From Straminergon stramineum (lineage: Eukaryota; Streptophyta; Bryopsida; Hypnales; Calliergonaceae): a stretch of 64,000 bases of DNA. The DNA is taken from NCBI GenBank assembly GCA_963920665.1, contig OY987264.1:34142906-34206905 (forward strand), given 5' to 3'. Below are positions 60,551 to 64,000 of the stretch, piece by piece. The notes beneath the pieces are model-generated. The model worked only from the letters and a program-made list of their open reading frames with translations. It made no database searches and was not told where the DNA came from. Position 1 is the first letter of the stretch. The number at the start of each line of letters is the position of its first letter. Made by a program: the position numbers and the translations under genes.

Positions 60551-63500
60551 TGTGAGCCCTCAATTCATCATTAGGGGCTCACTCTTTTTTTTTTCTTTCA
60601 TAATTTGTTGTTTTAAATGCAATTTTATATACAAAAAGCCCCCCACATACTATAGAATCAATATAGGTGTATCACATACCAATATAGTATTTGGTCTAGT
60701 TTTAGAATATTATATCTAGAATGGCCCAACCACAAGTTGTAAATAGGTTAGAACCCAACTAATTGTGGCAATTTGGTCAATTACGAGTGATGGGCTAACC
60801 AGGCTCAAAATCCCACATAGAAAGGACATCTCTAGGCAAAAATTGGTTGAGGAAACCTTGGTGAGGCATATAGGTTGGAAGATAGGTTCTAGTTTCCGTA
60901 TTTCATTGACGAAATAGCAAACCTCCAAGTGTCAAAAATACCAAGACGAGACTGTGGAGGGATCTTTGGTCCAAGGAGGGTGACTCAAGGTTAAAACCAT
61001 GCCCAGGAACCAATGGCAAAGTTTTTTTTGCCAAGATTCCTTCCAATGTGAAAGATTCCTTGGCCACCGATAATTAAACAAGGGGGTGGATTTTGTTCCC
61101 CCCAGGCCGATGTGTAGAATAAGAATATGAGTCTACATATGTATTTTGGGATTCCATGGGAGGTTCCTCAAAAAAATTCGGAATTTTTTGATAGTCACAA
61201 GATGCCTTTTTAGACGGTCAACTATCCAAACTTGTGATGGGAAATTCCTAGAAATTCCCTAGGTGATGGTAAAATCCCACTAAAAATTAGTATATCTTCT
61301 TTTATATTAGTAAGCTATCCCGACAAGTTTCAAGACATTCCAATAGGCAAAAGTATCCGAACCTACAAGATTCCCCGACAATTAACGGAAATCAAAGTCC
61401 ACGGCGGAGTTGATCAACAGAATGGGAGCATACGAAAGCAGATTGGGGCCCAAGATAGGTCTTTTCTTACTCCCCCACACCCACTTAAGAGCCTAGCCTA
61501 GTTACTTTTGTCAAAAAGGTCAAACTCTAAAAGTTGGGATTTTTTCCAATTTTGGCATTAAGTTAACGCTAGGTTTCATTGAGATTTTGAAGATAGATAA
61601 AGGGGTGAGCGGATTTCCCTAGATTAAAAATGGACTTGTGAATCCAACGGCGCAATCCATTGCGATTCGGAGTTAATCTCCAAAAGTTAGCTTGGTAGGC
61701 CAACCTAGAATGAAAATCTTGAGGATGAGGATGAAAATCCGAAAAGATAAGGTTAAATTAGATGAACGAGAAGAGGTGGGTGCCCGGGAAAGAGTTTAAA
61801 AAGGCACCCCTTCTCCTCTCTCACCACCCATTTTTTGTATAATTGGGTCCATTGGGTCCAATTTACGTTGGAATTGTAGCATTTTAGCTACAAACCTTGC
61901 AACGGTGTTTTTTGGGCACTTTTGGCCATTGTTGTTGTTTTCCAAGCTTGTGAGGTCTTTGTGGGTCCCTTGCATCTTGAGTGTGTGTAGTACTAACTCT
62001 CCCAAGCTTGAGTTTGAAGGCTTTTTTACCTTACTGTATTACTAGAAGTTGTGTGCATTTACCTTTGAGGGGCTCTTTTGTCACCCTTCTTGTCTTTTTG
62101 TTATACTAATCCTAGAGCAACCACCCATATGACTAGTGATGGCGCTTTGGAGGGCTTTTAGTTCAAGTCTTTCATGACACTAATCCCATGGAGCTAATCC
62201 TTTGGGTGTTGAAGGTTTCGTTTTATCCCCCAATACTAACGTGGTATTCCTTGGAGGAGGTCAAGAGAGAGTGAGGGTTGGTAGGTTCCGCCATGACAAT
62301 GAAGCTTTGAATCTCCTGAGGGTTAAAAGTCTTAGTAATGTATTAAAAGAGGGAACTACAACAAAGCTTTGAACCCCTTTGGGGTCAAAAGTCTTAGCAA
62401 TGTGTTAAAACCACCCCATAGGAGAACCGTGAGCCCCCATGGTTTCTTTCCCCTCAAGGTTTAGTTCCCAAAACATGTGGAAAACAAACCAAGGTTTAGG
62501 CCCCCCAAAGTAGGAATTAGAGGTCAAGATGAGTGTGAGGGGTAACTAGTAAGAAATAGAGTGAGGCTTTTGCCTCCACAAGCCTAGCCCACCATCCACT
62601 AGCATAGACATGACCCCTCCAAGCCCCCTTTAGAAATTTGTGTAAAATCAGCCAAAGAGAAAGATAGCACCCAACACCCCAGACCAATACTCGATACTCG
62701 GGAAGGAGACTAGGGTCAGGTACTGTTGGACAGGTCGATGAGTTAGGACCAAGCACCGGTGGGATACAACAATTGTCGGGTATGGGTTGGGGGTTGGGGT
62801 CTACAATAATTGGGCTTCGGGGTTGGGGTCTATAGTAATTGGGCTTGGGGTTTGGATTTACAATAATTAGGCTGGGATTTGGGGTCTACAGTAATTGGAT
62901 AAGGGGTTTGGAGTCTACAATAATTGGACTCTGGATCTAGGGTCTGCAATAATTGGGCTTCGAGGTCTAGGATTATAGTAATTGGGATGAGGTTTGGATT
63001 TATAGTAATTGGGCCAAGGCTTGGAGTCTATAGTAATTAGGCCGGGGCCGGGTCTACAATAATTGGGCTCTGGGGTTGGGATCTACAACGATTGGGAAGG
63101 AGGAGAGGGATCCAACAATTGGAGAAAGAGGAAAGGTCCAGTAATTGTGAAGAAAAGCCCAAAGATTAGGGAGAGAAAGAGGTGACAGAAAGGAGTGCGG
63201 CCCTTGCACTAGAACACTAATTGGAGTGGGGAGTCTACGCCCCGTCTCCTACAAACAATACCAAGGTAAAGAAGACAAGCAAAGTGGAGGTGGCGGGAGG
63301 CCAAAAGAATGAGAGGATGACAAGGGGGAAGACAATTTGAAGGGAGGGAGGGAGAGTAGATAAGATAGGAGTGGAATCCCCAAGTCTTATTCAAGCCCTT
63401 AGATTAAAATTAGGTGATCATCACGAGATTAAACATAAGACGTAGGACGAAAGAAGTAGTTCAACCTTGGAGGATGGTATGACACATCCTTAAGATTAGC

Positions 63501-64000
63501 CTTGTAGGTAGAAACGAGGATAGTTGGGCCACCATAGTACGTAGAAGGAATAGAGTGGAAAGAAATAGGACAAAGTCAACAAATAAACCCTAGTTTTAAA
63601 TTATTTTATGATTAGAACGGTGGTTCGTTGTATCACAGCATGGGAGTTCATGACGGAGGAGGGAGAGCTTCCGGTGGGCACAATCAATGATTCAAGTTCC
63701 AAGGTATGAGACAAATCCTTCCTAACTCTTCCAAGGTCCCTAATTAGTGATTAGCAACTCTAGCCGAGGCCCACCCCTAGTTTAGATACTTAGGACTATA
63801 GGTCAGATTGCTTCTTAGGGTAGAAACTTAAAGAGTAGGACCATAGCTTTCCCAAACTTGAAAACATGCCCAAATCGGGTCAAAAACAAAGAAGCTATCG
63901 CCGAATGAAGGTTAGAGTTGATTTGGATGAAGAATAGTTAGACCTAGGATTTGATAGAGATTAGGAGGAGGTTATCAATTAGGGTACAAGGATGAAAAAA
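60551..64000 (+). mobile_element. LTR A copy 4, cut by the window end
   Basis: Begins TGTGAGCCCTCAATTCATCA, with preceding bases TTCAC as a possible target duplication. The first 32 bases form an inverted repeat (GTGAGCCCT ... AGGGGCTCAC). It shows the empty hAT site at about 60738 and the promoter block at 61775. By comparison with 39404-47695 about 580 bp of the LTR should lie beyond the window. Whether it is solo or part of a full element cannot be seen. Confidence 0.85.
62795..63100 (+). repeat. Minisatellite in LTR A copy 4
   Basis: About nine to ten imperfect units of 30-37 bp with the core GGGGTCTACAATAATTGGGC. It sits at the position of the other array at 18360-18640 in the minus copy. 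Confidence 0.8.

Noticed and set aside
39404..64000. The LTR copies at 39404 and 60551 as the two LTRs of one 25-kb retroelement
   Set aside because: The copy at 39404-47695 has its own complete target duplication and its excision restores gene Z, so it is a solo LTR.
1..64000. tRNA, rRNA or other structured RNA genes
   Set aside because: I looked for conserved tRNA arms and rRNA blocks by eye and saw none. A covariance-model search would be needed to exclude them fully.

Overview
This window is repeat-rich nuclear DNA from a land plant. The evidence is TTTAGGG-type telomere-like tracts, a plant-type hAT transposase of the DUF659 kind, AT-rich spacers, long solo LTRs and many nested insertions. 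The density and age of the insertions suggest a large genome such as a gymnosperm, fern or lycophyte, but the species cannot be fixed from the sequence. No intact host gene was found, and every recognisable protein-coding stretch is broken.

Layout. 1-2.4 kb: low-copy-looking sequence with a decayed reading frame and a short retroposed insertion with an 18-bp target duplication. 2.4-16.7 kb: AT-rich field of MITE-like elements, most with TTAA-CCCCTAAA ends, plus a long fold-back. 16.8-22.9 kb: a solo LTR of family 'A' (minus strand) holding two nested insertions. 22.9-26.0 kb: a decayed relative of that LTR and a small TIR element. 26.0-31.35 kb: a second LTR A with a nested 3.4-kb element, cut short by a hAT left end. 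31.35-39.4 kb: a decayed hAT transposase gene (minus), split by a 1.08-kb TIR element, then the 3' half of a large coiled-coil/RING gene ('gene Z', minus). 39.4-47.7 kb: a solo LTR A that contains a complete 4.25-kb non-autonomous hAT element. 47.7-49.5 kb: the 5' half of gene Z and its promoter. 49.5-60.5 kb: TTAA MITEs, a second gene carrying the gene-Z N-terminal domain, a protein-kinase-like pseudogene and an isolated hAT right end. 60.55-64 kb: a third plus-strand LTR A, running out of the window.

The strongest result is structural. Taking out the solo LTR at 39404-47695 with one copy of its AAAAT duplication joins the two halves of gene Z in the same reading frame. Taking out the TIR element at 33553-34628 with its ACA duplication likewise restores the hAT frame. 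The hAT copy inside the LTR has 8-bp GTTAGAAC duplications, and the empty site is preserved in a sister LTR at about 60.74 kb.

A GGCGGACG / CGTCCGCC motif unites the coding units. It forms inverted subterminal arrays in the hAT element and also clusters just upstream of the TATA boxes of the transposase gene, gene Z, the gene-Z paralogue and the kinase-like gene. I infer that these genes belong to, or were recruited by, one family of plant hAT-type elements carrying extra genes: a RING-H2/coiled-coil protein, a proline/glycine-rich protein and a kinase-like protein. All are decayed, largely by nonsense codons that are one C-to-T change away from CAG, CAA or CGA.
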